The position numbers and the translations under genes were made by a program. The notes beneath the pieces are model-generated. The model had not been told where the DNA came from and did no database searches. It saw only the letters and a list, made by a program, of their open reading frames with translations. A DNA stretch of 34,899 nt from Desulfobacterales bacterium. Lineage in GTDB: Bacteria > Desulfobacterota > Desulfobacteria > Desulfobacterales > SpSt-501. This document shows, in pieces, positions 17,222 to 24,190 of this stretch (positions are counted from its first letter, which is position 1; the number at the start of each line of letters is the position of its first letter). The stretch lies in NCBI GenBank assembly GCA_030834695.1, contig JAUQXK010000070.1, positions 1 to 34,899 of the forward strand. The letters run 5' to 3'.

Positions 17222-17455
17222 CTATTCATTTTCAAGAATAATAACCTCCTCCGGCAAGCAGTAGAATTCCTCCAGTGGAAACGCCTTTACAAATCCAGAG
17301 ACCTCGGCTTTCTTTAAATCGAGAATCAGATCAAGATCATTGGTCAGCCGAGGCTCTCCATAGATTATGCTGGCTGTAGCACCGGCAATCATATAAGGGC
17401 ATCGCGTCAGGTTTAGGCGGCGGATAAAAGCGAGAAAAAAATCAGGTAACTGCAT
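17222..17455 (-). pseudogene. Truncated nucleotidyltransferase-fold gene, second copy
   Basis: 77 codons from the ATG at 17455. The first 75 residues align with the complete copy (GATASIIYGEPRLTNDLDLIL identical), then after EVIILE the reading ends with two unrelated residues and a stop. About 110 C-terminal residues are missing. The break lies at about 17231, immediately before the SulP start. The start overlaps the upstream 61-residue gene by 14 nt, exactly as in the complete copy. It is probably a remnant; a short functional fragment cannot be excluded because the NTase signature remains intact. Confidence 0.8.
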
Positions 17456-17627
17456 ACAGGAGAGCCTTTTTACCGGCTGGAAGAACTTGTTTATCCCCCC
17501 TTTCCGGATGCTGCTTTTCAATGGCTGCTCTGTTGAGCATATAAGCGGAATGATACAACGCCAAACAAACCTTCAGCTTCTGCTCAGGCGTCATCTTGCG
17601 GTAGATTTCTCTTTGCAAGGGATCCAT
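17442..17627 (-). CDS. Small helical protein paired with the truncated nucleotidyltransferase
   Basis: 61 residues from the ATG at 17627 (MDPLQREIYRKMTPEQKLKV...). It is a paralogue of the protein at 15216-15401 with equal length; an upstream in-frame ATG at 17654 is less likely because similarity begins at MDPLQ. It is helical and basic, with no recognised domain. Compared with the left copy, about 25 extra bases lie between the putative promoter and the start. If the pair is a toxin-antitoxin unit, this would be an antitoxin left without a complete partner; this is inference. Confidence 0.6.
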   Translation of the reverse strand: MDPLQREIYRKMTPEQKLKVCLALYHSAYMLNRAAIEKQHPERGDKQVLPAGKKALLYAVT

Positions 17628-17656
17628 GAAAGCAACCGTTGGGAGAGAATGCAATC

Positions 17657-17685
17657 ATCTTAAGTTGCGAATTTTTCAAAATCAA
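17657..17685 (-). promoter_or_regulatory. Putative promoter of the truncated NTase cassette
   Basis: TTGATT (17685-17680), a 17-bp spacer and TAAGAT (17662-17657) on the minus strand, identical boxes to those at 15407-15435. It could also supply transcription for the SulP gene downstream, since no other promoter or terminator was seen before the SulP start. Confidence 0.45.
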
Positions 17686-17732
17686 GCGATATCGCCACCC
17701 GTGAGATGATATTAATCGTCTCGAAATAGTAC

Positions 17733-17860
17733 CGTCATGCCGGCCGTAATAAGCCTGCCCCGTACCACGATACGGGGGCGTACAGAACGGGTTGAATTCA
17801 CTGGATTCCGGCTAAGAGCCAGTCCCGGAAATTGGTAATCCGGGGCATGCCGGAATGACG
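17733..17860. repeat. 128-bp palindrome-ended element (MITE/REP-like)
   Basis: The ends are CGTCATGCCGG (17733-17743) and CCGGAATGACG (17850-17860), inverted repeats with one mismatch. The interior contains further short inverted pieces (CCCCGTACCACGATACGGGG). It has no coding capacity. The terminal motif CGTCATtCCGG also forms the inner arms of the element at 22821-22926, so both belong to the same broad family of dispersed palindromes. Mobility is inference. Confidence 0.6.
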
Positions 17861-17991
17861 ATGTAAAGACAATTATGAGACCCTTAAAGTAAGATGGATA
17901 GACATCCGGATTTGATTTTGCCTTTATCCGGAATCCAGAATCAGGTATCCAGTATCCGAATAATTGATGACGCCCATGGATGGAGGAAATC

Positions 17992-18792
17992 ATGGCTGGT
18001 ATTCAGGTCGATGTCCGGTTGAGCGGGATCTGGCAGATGACGAGCACCGTTGTTCGATGTGGGTCGAGCTGCCTGGTGGTGGACCCCGGCTATTTCCCCC
18101 GGGAGCTCGCAGACTTGGCCGGGTTGGTTCCCAAAGGGGCGAAGGTGGAGGCCGTTTTTTTTACCCACAGCCACTGGGACCACGTGGTGGGTCACGGGAT
18201 CTTCCCCGGCGTGCCGGTCTACACCAGCTCGGCGCTGGCCCGATCCGTCCGGGAGGGCGGCCTTCTGGCCACCGAGGCCATAAATAAAGCTCGGGAATAC
18301 GATTCCCAGTGGTATGTCGAGCGCCCCTGGGGCTATGGCTGGCCGAGGGATGTCCGTGGGATCGACGACGGCGGATGGTTCAACATCGGCGACCTCGACA
18401 TCGAAGGGTTTCTTGTTCCCGGGCATGCACCGGACGGCATGGCCATCCGCGTCGAGAACCACCTACTGGTGGGAGACTACCTTTCCCCCTGCGAAATCCC
18501 CTTTGTGGACAATTTACCGGACTACCGCCGCACCCTGCAGCGCCTGCTGACGATTATCAACTCCGGCGTGGAACACGTTATCCCGGGTCACGGCCCCATG
18601 CTCTCGACCGAGGAGGCCTGCCGCATCGGCCGGGAAGACCTGCGCTACCTCGACGCCATTGCACGCTGCGCCGAGCGCAACGATGGGGTCGCCGCGAACG
18701 CCATAACTCTTCCCCGCGCCGGGGACGTAGCCGGCATGCGCAACCATCACGTCGAAAACTGCCGCAAGGCCGGGCTGACGGCGCCCTCTTGA
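17992..18792 (+). CDS. Metallo-beta-lactamase-fold hydrolase
   Basis: 266 residues. The HxHxDH metal motif is present as THSHWDHVVGHG (H59, H61, D63, H64). Further metal ligands are suggested by VPGHAPDGMA, LLVGDYLSP and VIPGHGPML, giving a complete two-metal site. There is no signal peptide, so it acts in the cytoplasm. Members include glyoxalase II, lactonases and RNases; nothing here fixes the substrate. The ATG at 17992 is chosen for GGAGG upstream; an ATG four codons earlier lacks one. It is monocistronic and convergent with the NYN-domain gene, with only one base between the two stops. Confidence 0.9.
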   Translation: MAGIQVDVRLSGIWQMTSTVVRCGSSCLVVDPGYFPRELADLAGLVPKGAKVEAVFFTHSHWDHVVGHGIFPGVPVYTSSALARSVREGGLLATEAINKAREYDSQWYVERPWGYGWPRDVRGIDDGGWFNIGDLDIEGFLVPGHAPDGMAIRVENHLLVGDYLSPCEIPFVDNLPDYRRTLQRLLTIINSGVEHVIPGHGPMLSTEEACRIGREDLRYLDAIARCAERNDGVAANAITLPRAGDVAGMRNHHVENCRKAGLTAPS

Positions 18793-18793
18793 G

Positions 18794-19627
18794 TTAGTCT
18801 TCCTGGCGGGATAGGCGGATGACGTAACCGCCGGACTTCTCGTCGGGGTCGAGCTCCAGCAGGCCGCGGGCGGCTGCTTCCTCCAGGAGGCGGTTGAAGG
18901 AGCGGAAGCCGTAGTAGGATTCGTTGAAGCCGGGACTGCGCCGTTTGAGCGTCTGCTTGACGAGCGAGCCCCACACCTTTTCCTCCGAACCGCGCTCCTC
19001 GGCCAGGGCTTCCAGCGTTTCCATGATCAGGTCTAAGGCGGCCTGGCTGCGTTCCTCGGCGTCCTTGTCCTCCTTGGGTTCCTTGGCGGGAGATGCCGCT
19101 GCTCCTCGCACGGCCGGGGCCTTGCGCGCAGGGCGCTTGCGCGTCTGCTTTTTACGCACGAGGTCGTCGTAGTAGATGAATTCATCGCAGTTGGCGATCA
19201 GAAGATCCGAACTCGAGCTCTTGACGCCCACGCCGATCACGATCTTGTTGTTCTCGCGCAGCTTGCTCACCAGCGGCGAGAAGTCGGAGTCGCCGCTGAC
19301 GATCACGAAGGTATCGACGTGCGCCTTGGTGTAGCAGAGGTCCAGCGCGTCCACGACCATGCGGATGTCGGCCGAGTTCTTTCCGGACTGGCGCACGTGC
19401 GGGATTTCGATGAGCTCGAATGCGGCTTCGTGCATGGCGGCCTTGAACTCCTTGTAGCGTTCCCAGTCGCAGTAAGCCTTTTTGACCACGATGCTGCCCT
19501 TGAGCAGCAACCGCTCCAGCACCTTGCGGATGTCGAACTGCGCGTAACGCGCGTCCCGCACGCCGAGCGCAACATTCTCAAAATCGCAAAAAACGGCCAG
19601 GTTTTCGGTTTCCGGCGCTTTCCCCAT
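18794..19627 (-). CDS. NYN (LabA/PIN-like) RNase with C-terminal OST-HTH/LOTUS domain
   Basis: 277 residues. The N-terminal NYN domain (about 8-155) shows the acidic active site of PIN-like nucleases: AVFCDFENVALG, NSADIRMVVDALD and VIVSGDSDFSPLV. A Lys/Arg-rich linker (KKQTRKRPARKAP) leads to a C-terminal winged-helix OST-HTH region (about 195-272; SYYGFRSFNRLLEEAAARGLLEL). This NYN plus LOTUS arrangement is known in LabA-like proteins and suggests RNA binding and cleavage. GGAGG precedes the ATG. It has no operon partner. The target RNA is unknown. Confidence 0.9.
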   Translation of the reverse strand: MGKAPETENLAVFCDFENVALGVRDARYAQFDIRKVLERLLLKGSIVVKKAYCDWERYKEFKAAMHEAAFELIEIPHVRQSGKNSADIRMVVDALDLCYTKAHVDTFVIVSGDSDFSPLVSKLRENNKIVIGVGVKSSSSDLLIANCDEFIYYDDLVRKKQTRKRPARKAPAVRGAAASPAKEPKEDKDAEERSQAALDLIMETLEALAEERGSEEKVWGSLVKQTLKRRSPGFNESYYGFRSFNRLLEEAAARGLLELDPDEKSGGYVIRLSRQED

Positions 19628-19783
19628 CCTGTCCTCCTAGTCTGAAACAGCCTGACTCTCGGCGAAAACGCGGCAGCGGTCAAGAGCAATCTTTCCCAGG
19701 GAGGGTTTATACCTATCTGCAAATTATGATAGAGGTATCCTAGAAAGATCTTGCAGCGCCTCCATGAAAGAAAGTTTTTTATT

Positions 19784-19834
19784 GTGGGAGCGGCATCCTG
19801 CCGCGATGCAATCGTGGCTGAAAGCCACTCCCAA
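19784..19834 (+). repeat. Dispersed palindromic repeat, copy B
   Basis: GTGGGAGCGGC at the left and GCCACTCCCA at the right form an imperfect hairpin. The element matches the one at 3-46 (reverse orientation) over about 44 bases. It lies in the 279-bp gap between the divergent NYN and YwbE genes, where no other gene was seen. Confidence 0.65.
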
Positions 19835-19906
19835 ATGGGCGAAACTCCGTTGCCGATCAATATGAGGCTATGCGCCATCACCTGCTTTTTATAAGGAAAT
19901 AAACTG

Positions 19907-20128
19907 ATGGACGGAACCTGTCGCGACAAGATCAGAGCCGGGCAATCGGTATTGATCGTATTGAAGAAGGATCAGCGGTCCGGAAAGCTGACCCAAGGGA
20001 TCGTGAAAGATATTCTGACCAAATCGCCGACCCATCCGCACGGCATCAAAGTTCGATTGGAAAGTGGCGAAATCGGCCGGGTGAAACAGGTTGTCAGCAT
20101 GGGCAGGCGGCTCGAAGCCGATCAATAG
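19907..20128 (+). CDS. ywbE: YwbE family protein (DUF2196)
   Basis: 73 residues, full length for the family. The conserved core is recognisable: IRAGQSVLIVLKKDQRSGKLTQGIVKDILT, then SPTHPHGIKVRLESGEIGRVKQV. It is a small predicted beta-rich cytoplasmic protein, possibly nucleic-acid binding, but the family has no established function. AAGGA lies upstream of the ATG. It stands alone between the palindromic repeat and the convergent EamA gene. Confidence 0.9.
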   Translation: MDGTCRDKIRAGQSVLIVLKKDQRSGKLTQGIVKDILTKSPTHPHGIKVRLESGEIGRVKQVVSMGRRLEADQ

Positions 20129-20188
20129 AAAAAACGAAAAGGGCCGGCCCGTTGGAAGATGATCTATGCAGGGCGCTATCTTTTCGTT

Positions 20189-20617
20189 TCAGCGCGAAAG
20201 GCGGCCCAGGATCGATGCCCCGGAGACGATCATCAGGATGGAAACGGCTTTTAGCCAGGTAATCTTCTCGCCCAAAAAAAGGCCCACCAGCGTCACCACC
20301 ACGATGCTGCCGCCGATGATGATGGGCCCGCCGACGGAAATCGGCACTCCCTGCTTGTAAGCCTTGAGAATGAAGAAGTCGGCCAGCAGCACGGAGAGCC
20401 CGGCCAGCATGCACATGATCACGGCCCTGAGCGAAACCCTGGGAAAGCCGGAACTCAACACCGGCAGAAATATCAAAGCGCCTGCGCTGAAGGCCGTCAA
20501 TTCGGTGATCAGCGCGCCCAGCAGCGGATGCATCTGCCGCGAGGCGGACGATATGAAGACGTTCCAGAGCCCCGTTCCTAAAGCGCCGATGATGACGTAC
20601 ACGATGCTTGTCGACAT
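20189..20617 (-). CDS. Half-size EamA/DMT-family membrane transporter
   Basis: About 142 residues from the ATG at 20617 (MSTSIVYVIIGALGTGLWNVF); starts at 20635 or 20698 are possible but add a hydrophilic leader. It has about five hydrophobic segments and the EamA-repeat ending VGLFLGEKITWLKAVSILMIVSGASIL. It contains only one EamA repeat where most family members have two, so it probably works as a dimer. It follows the ornithine carbamoyltransferase gene by 77 nt on the same strand and may be co-transcribed. The substrate is unknown. Confidence 0.85.
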   Translation of the reverse strand: MSTSIVYVIIGALGTGLWNVFISSASRQMHPLLGALITELTAFSAGALIFLPVLSSGFPRVSLRAVIMCMLAGLSVLLADFFILKAYKQGVPISVGGPIIIGGSIVVVTLVGLFLGEKITWLKAVSILMIVSGASILGRLSR

Positions 20618-20694
20618 TTGCTCCGTCTCTTTCATGGCGGGGTTATGCCGCGACACGGATGCTCGATCCCGTATCTTGCCTTCATCTCGGCGCA

Positions 20695-21696
20695 TCAAAC
20701 GCCGAGCGTGGCCACCATGACCGCCTTGATGGTATGCAGCCGGTTTTCAGCCTGGTCGAAAACGATGGAAGCCGGCGATTCGAACACCTCGTCGGTGACC
20801 TCCATGGCTTCCAGGCCGAACTGTCTGAAAATCGCTTCGCCGATTTCCGTCCGCCGGTCATGGAACGCCGGCAGGCAATGAAGAAATTTGACATCGGGGT
20901 TTCCGGTCTTCCCCATGGCGGCCGCGTTGACCTGGTAAGGTTCGAGCAGGCGGACGCGCTCGGCCCAAACGGTATCGGGCTCACCCATGGACACCCAGAC
21001 GTCGGTATAGAGAAAGTCACAGCCCGCGACACCCTGGCCCACGTTCGGGGTAATTGAGATTTTGGCGCCGGTGGTGCCGGCGATGTCCCGTGCGGTTTTC
21101 ACCAGCTCGGGGTTGGGATGCAGCTCGCCGGGGGCGACGATGCGGCAGTCCATGCCCATCTTGGCGGCGGCCACGATCAGCGAGTTGGCCACGTTGTTGC
21201 GGCCGTCCCCCATAAACGCGAAGGCGATCCGGTTCAGCGGCTTGGTGCTGTGTTCCTGCATGGTCAGGATATCGGCCAGCGCCTGGGTGGGGTGAAATTC
21301 GTTGGTGAGGCCATTCCAGACCGGCACACCGGCGTATTTCGCCAACTCCTCCACCCGCCACTGCTCGAAGCCGCGGTATTCGATGCCGTGGTACATGCGG
21401 CCCAGCACGCGCGCGGTGTCGCGGATGGATTCCTTCTTGCCGAGTTGCGATCCGGTCGGGCCAAGATAGGTCACGCGGGCGCCCTGGTCGTAGGCGGCGA
21501 CCTCGAAGGCGCAGCGCGTGCGGGTCGAGGTCTTCTCGAAGATGAGGGCCATACTCTTGCCCCTGAGATGCTGTTCCTCGGCGCCGGATTTCTTGGCTTT
21601 CTTCAGGTCCGCCGATCGTCGCAGCAAATAGCTTATTTCTTCCGGGCTGAAGTCCAGGAGCTTGAGGAAATGTCGGTTGCGAAGATCGATGGCCAT
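20695..21696 (-). CDS. argF: Ornithine carbamoyltransferase
   Basis: 333 residues, the usual length. The carbamoyl-phosphate site is STRTR (57-61) in [15 protein letters not shown], with HPTQ at 135-138; the ornithine-loop region DVWVSMGE and the catalytic [10 protein letters not shown] are present. It converts ornithine and carbamoyl phosphate to citrulline in arginine synthesis. The sequence is of the Enterobacteria ArgI/ArcB type, so a catabolic role cannot be ruled out, but no arginine deiminase or carbamate kinase gene is nearby. The ATG at 21696 is chosen because GGGGG precedes it and the family starts there. A half-size EamA transporter follows downstream. Confidence 0.95.
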   Translation of the reverse strand: MAIDLRNRHFLKLLDFSPEEISYLLRRSADLKKAKKSGAEEQHLRGKSMALIFEKTSTRTRCAFEVAAYDQGARVTYLGPTGSQLGKKESIRDTARVLGRMYHGIEYRGFEQWRVEELAKYAGVPVWNGLTNEFHPTQALADILTMQEHSTKPLNRIAFAFMGDGRNNVANSLIVAAAKMGMDCRIVAPGELHPNPELVKTARDIAGTTGAKISITPNVGQGVAGCDFLYTDVWVSMGEPDTVWAERVRLLEPYQVNAAAMGKTGNPDVKFLHCLPAFHDRRTEIGEAIFRQFGLEAMEVTDEVFESPASIVFDQAENRLHTIKAVMVATLGV

Positions 21697-21724
21697 GCGT
21701 CCCCCCATAGAACGATAGAAAATG

Positions 21725-21760
21725 GATAAGGGCCATCTCACGGTGGAAACAGCCCTTATC
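21725..21760. promoter_or_regulatory. Inverted repeat upstream of argF
   Basis: GATAAGGGC (21725-21733) and GCCCTTATC (21752-21760) form a perfect 9-bp dyad with an 18-bp loop, ending 28 bp upstream of the argF start. It could be an operator or a leader hairpin. It does not resemble the usual ARG box. Function is unknown. Confidence 0.35.
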
Positions 21761-21930
21761 AAACCAGGGGGCCCAGGCTACCAGAAACCGCTTTTGGTTT
21801 CAATCGGCCGTGAACCCGGATCCGGGTGCGGCGGCGGCAGCGGGAGATGCAGCCCTATTCCCCCACCGCACCGCTCATGGTATAAGGTGCGCCGAAACGA
21901 TGGATCATCTTCCACGAAAGGATGGCTGAC

Positions 21931-22461
21931 ATGGGAGTACCGAAGCCGTTGATTAAAGACCAGGCTGAAGCCGGCGTACAGGCGATTTACGACGAGATGC
22001 ATTCGGCCATCGGCAAAATGCCCAACATCTTTGCCGTTATGGCCCATTTCCCGGCGGCACTGAAGCGGTTCATCCCCCTTTACACCGCTGTCATGACCCG
22101 GGGCAAGGTGCCCGCCAGGCTCAAGGAGCTGGCCTATCTAAAAACCGCCAGCATCAATGCCTGCCAATATTGACTGCGCGCTCACATTGCTTCGGCGAAG
22201 CAAGCCGGCGTCAATGACCGGCAAATCGAGGACCTTCGGTTTTATCAGACCAGCGATGCCTACGACGAGAAGGAGCGGGCCACCGTGCGTTTCGCCGACC
22301 TCGTCACCCGCGGGGCGGCGGCCGTCGACGCGTCGGTGCTCACCTGGCTGGGAACTTACTATTCCGATTCCGAGATCGTGGAGCTGGTCATGGTGATCGG
22401 CCTGGCCAATCTGGTCAACCGATTCAACGACACGTTGCAGATTCAACCGGATTTGGGATAG
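21931..22461 (+). CDS. AhpD-like (carboxymuconolactone decarboxylase family) protein, probable selenoprotein
   Basis: Read through one in-frame TGA (22171-22173) this gives 176 residues. The family motif is LKELAYLKTASINACQY-U-LRAH: Cys78 is normal, the second residue of the CxxC pair is encoded by TGA (residue 81), and the conserved His (85) follows. The sequence after TGA continues without disruption (AKQAGVNDRQIEDL ... LVMVIGLANLVNRFND) to TAG at 22459-22461. A hairpin starts soon after the TGA. AhpD-like CxxU selenoproteins are known, and Sec is common in Desulfobacterota. Role: thiol/selenol redox or peroxide reduction. The ATG at 21931 has AAAGGA at good spacing; an ATG at 21922 is too close to it. 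A standard gene caller would stop at residue 80. Confidence 0.85.
22174..22211 (+). promoter_or_regulatory. Candidate bacterial SECIS hairpin
   Basis: Starting 13 nt after the TGA, TTGCTTC (22187-22193) pairs perfectly with GAAGCAA (22197-22203), leaving loop GGC that begins 20 nt after TGA with G in its first two positions. A lower stem GCGC (22178-22181) with GCGT (22208-22211) extends it across an internal loop. This fits the general bacterial SECIS layout. The fold is derived by eye and lies within the coding sequence. Confidence 0.65.
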
Positions 22462-22514
22462 GCAGGATGGCTTGGCAATTCGGCCTCGTCTCATCAACAG
22501 GAAAGGAGAAGGAT

Positions 22515-22817
22515 ATGGGTCTGAACCGCGTGTTGATTCTTGCGGTGGTATTGGCGATGGCGGGAGGAATGATTCAGCCGGCCGGACTGGGAGCCCAGAC
22601 AAAGGGGCCGCCGGTGGAGATGGTCAAGAGCGCTTATCAGGAAATCCTGCGATCCTGCGACGCCAACAAGGACGGCCAGCTCAGCGCGCAGGAATGCCTG
22701 GGGGCATGGAAAGACAAGGCCAAGGCCGAAAAGGAATGCAAATACTGGGATGCCAACGGTGACGGCACGATCACCGAGGGGGAATACGTCGACCAAGTTC
22801 GGAAAATGATGAAATAA
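22515..22817 (+). CDS. Secreted EF-hand calcium-binding protein
   Basis: 100 residues. An N-terminal signal peptide (about 1-28: MGLNRVLILAVVLAMAGG, ending near GLGAQ) is followed by two EF-hand loops, DANKDGQLSAQE and DANGDGTITEGE, each with the D-x-[DN]-x-DG pattern. Two cysteines (in RSCDA and KECKYW) sit next to the loops and could form a disulfide after export. The ATG at 22515 has AAGGAG upstream. It lies 53 nt after the probable selenoprotein gene on the same strand and may be co-transcribed. A function beyond calcium binding is not visible. Confidence 0.87.
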   Translation: MGLNRVLILAVVLAMAGGMIQPAGLGAQTKGPPVEMVKSAYQEILRSCDANKDGQLSAQECLGAWKDKAKAEKECKYWDANGDGTITEGEYVDQVRKMMK

Positions 22818-22820
22818 AGA

Positions 22821-22926
22821 TTGATGGATCCGTAAAAAATCTGAAAATGCTGTTTTCGGTCATTCCGGCGGGCACTGGACCTGGTCCAGGGTCTGCCGGA
22901 ATGACGACTTTTTACGAGTCCATCAA
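22821..22926. repeat. 106-bp nested palindromic element (MITE-like, possible terminator)
   Basis: The outer arms TTGATGGATCCGTAAAAA and TTTTTACGAGTCCATCAA pair with a few mismatches. The inner arms GTCATTCCGGCGGGC and GTCTGCCGGAATGAC surround a central GGACCTGGTCC. It starts 3 nt after the EF-hand stop, so its RNA could form a long hairpin that ends or stabilises the transcript. The inner arm matches the ends of the element at 17733-17860. Confidence 0.65.
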
Positions 22927-22975
22927 GATTACCGCTGGATCAGGTCTTAAACGCGCTGCTCCGTAAACGCGGCGT

Positions 22976-24085
22976 TTACCCTGCCAAGGGCAGTGCCTCC
23001 GCCCCCGCATAAGTGCGCATCGCTGCGCCATATTCCTGCTTGAGGGTCGTGATCAATTCCTTGACCGAGATAATCCGGTCGACCCGGTAGGCATTCTGCC
23101 CGGAAAAGACAAATCCGCGCTTGAGGTTGCCCCGCTTGGCTTGGATCAGGGCCAGGGCGATGCAATAAGGGCTTTGGCGGTGATCGCAGGTCCGGATGCA
23201 ATGGTAGGGGCATGTGAATGGAATTTTCTCCCCGCGTTTGACGGCTTCCAGGAACTCGTTGTTGATGGCGCGGCCGGGAAGCCCCACCGGGCTATTGATG
23301 ATGACGATATCTTCCTTGTTGGCGTTGACGTAAGCCTGCTTGAACACGGGGCTCGCGTCGCACTCGTGGGTTGCCACAAAGCGAGTCGCCATCTGCACAC
23401 CGGCGGCCCCCATCTCCAGAAACTTGCGGATATCCGCTCCGGTGTACACGCCGCCGGCCGCAATCACGGGGATGGCCCGCCCGGATTCCGCTTCGAACGG
23501 TTTCACGGCTGCCAGCACTTCCGCGACCAGTTTTTCCAGGGTGAATTCCGGGGCGAAAATCTGTTCCGGCTTCAACCCCAGATGGCCGCCGGCCATGGGG
23601 CCCTCGACCACGAAGGCATCGGGCAGATAGGAAAGCTTCGCCCATTTCTTGCAGAGTACCTCGGCGGCCCGGCCCGAGGAAACGATGGGGACCAGCTTGG
23701 GCTTGGTTCGGCGGCCGAGGTATTTCGGAAGATCGAGCGGCAGGCCGGCGCCGGAAAAGATGAAATCGATCCCTTCCTCGATAGCGGCGATGACCAGGTT
23801 GGAGAAGTGGGTCAGCGCCACCATGATGTTGACGCCCAGGAGTCCTTTGGTCAGGGCGCGCGCCTTGCGGATCTCATTCTTGAGAGCGCGAATGTTTGCT
23901 TCCAGCGGGTTGGACCCGATGTCGGGTTCACCCATGCCGATCATGGCGGCGGCAATGACACCGATGCCGCCTTCATTGGCAACGGCAGAGGCCAGACCGG
24001 ACAGGGAGATGCCGACCCCCATTCCGCCCTGGATAATCGGGATATTGGCGATCAGGTCGCCGATACGTAATTTGGGTAGTTGCAT
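22976..24085 (-). CDS. Nitronate monooxygenase / enoyl-reductase-like flavoprotein
   Basis: 369 residues, TIM-barrel FMN family of 2-nitropropane dioxygenase/FabK. Landmarks are IPIIQGGMGVGISLSGLASAVANEGG at the N-terminus, GPMAGGHLG with the usual active-site His, PVIAAGGVYTGADI and MGAAGVQMATRFVATHEC for phosphate binding. The C-terminal part carries a cysteine-rich segment (TCPYHCIRTCDHRQSPYC) seen in one subgroup of these proteins; a metal or disulfide role is possible. The substrate (nitronate, or a fatty-acyl thioester as in FabK) cannot be chosen. It is on the same strand as the aldo/keto reductase gene, 105 nt away, and convergent with the EF-hand gene. Confidence 0.9.
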   Translation of the reverse strand: MQLPKLRIGDLIANIPIIQGGMGVGISLSGLASAVANEGGIGVIAAAMIGMGEPDIGSNPLEANIRALKNEIRKARALTKGLLGVNIMVALTHFSNLVIAAIEEGIDFIFSGAGLPLDLPKYLGRRTKPKLVPIVSSGRAAEVLCKKWAKLSYLPDAFVVEGPMAGGHLGLKPEQIFAPEFTLEKLVAEVLAAVKPFEAESGRAIPVIAAGGVYTGADIRKFLEMGAAGVQMATRFVATHECDASPVFKQAYVNANKEDIVIINSPVGLPGRAINNEFLEAVKRGEKIPFTCPYHCIRTCDHRQSPYCIALALIQAKRGNLKRGFVFSGQNAYRVDRIISVKELITTLKQEYGAAMRTYAGAEALPLAG

Positions 24086-24190
24086 AAGCTCAGGCCCTCT
24101 TCTTCTTTATAAGGCAGATCTCTTTCTATCGTTCCGGTTTGGGCCTCAAGCGCATGCAGGCTTATCTCCAGGCGGTAGGATTCAATCCGC

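Larger units (their letters stand above)
17231..17931. repeat. Direct repeat, right copy (interrupted)
   Basis: Counterpart of 15005-15498: NTase 5' part, small helical gene, promoter segment 17656-17694 and outer motif ATAGACATCCGG...GCCTTTATCC (about 17898-17930). Between the promoter segment and the outer motif it holds about 200 extra bases including the palindromic element at 17733-17860, where the left copy has about 22 bases. This suggests the element entered after the copies arose. Confidence 0.7.
17628..17991. other. 364-bp intergenic stretch without a gene
   Basis: It separates the leftward small gene from the rightward MBL-fold hydrolase gene. It holds the putative leftward promoter (17657-17685), the palindromic element (17733-17860) and the outer repeat motif (17898-17931). 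No credible coding frame and no convincing rightward promoter were seen. Confidence 0.7.

Noticed and set aside
20139-20150. GGGCCGGCCC palindrome followed on the minus strand by T-rich sequence as a terminator for argF-EamA
   Set aside because: The palindrome leaves no room for a loop unless the stem shrinks to three pairs; too weak to call.
22171-22173. TGA read as a simple nonsense mutation (pseudogene)
   Set aside because: The codon sits exactly at the second catalytic Cys position, the downstream frame is otherwise intact and family-like, and a SECIS-like hairpin follows. Selenocysteine explains this better, though it is not proven.
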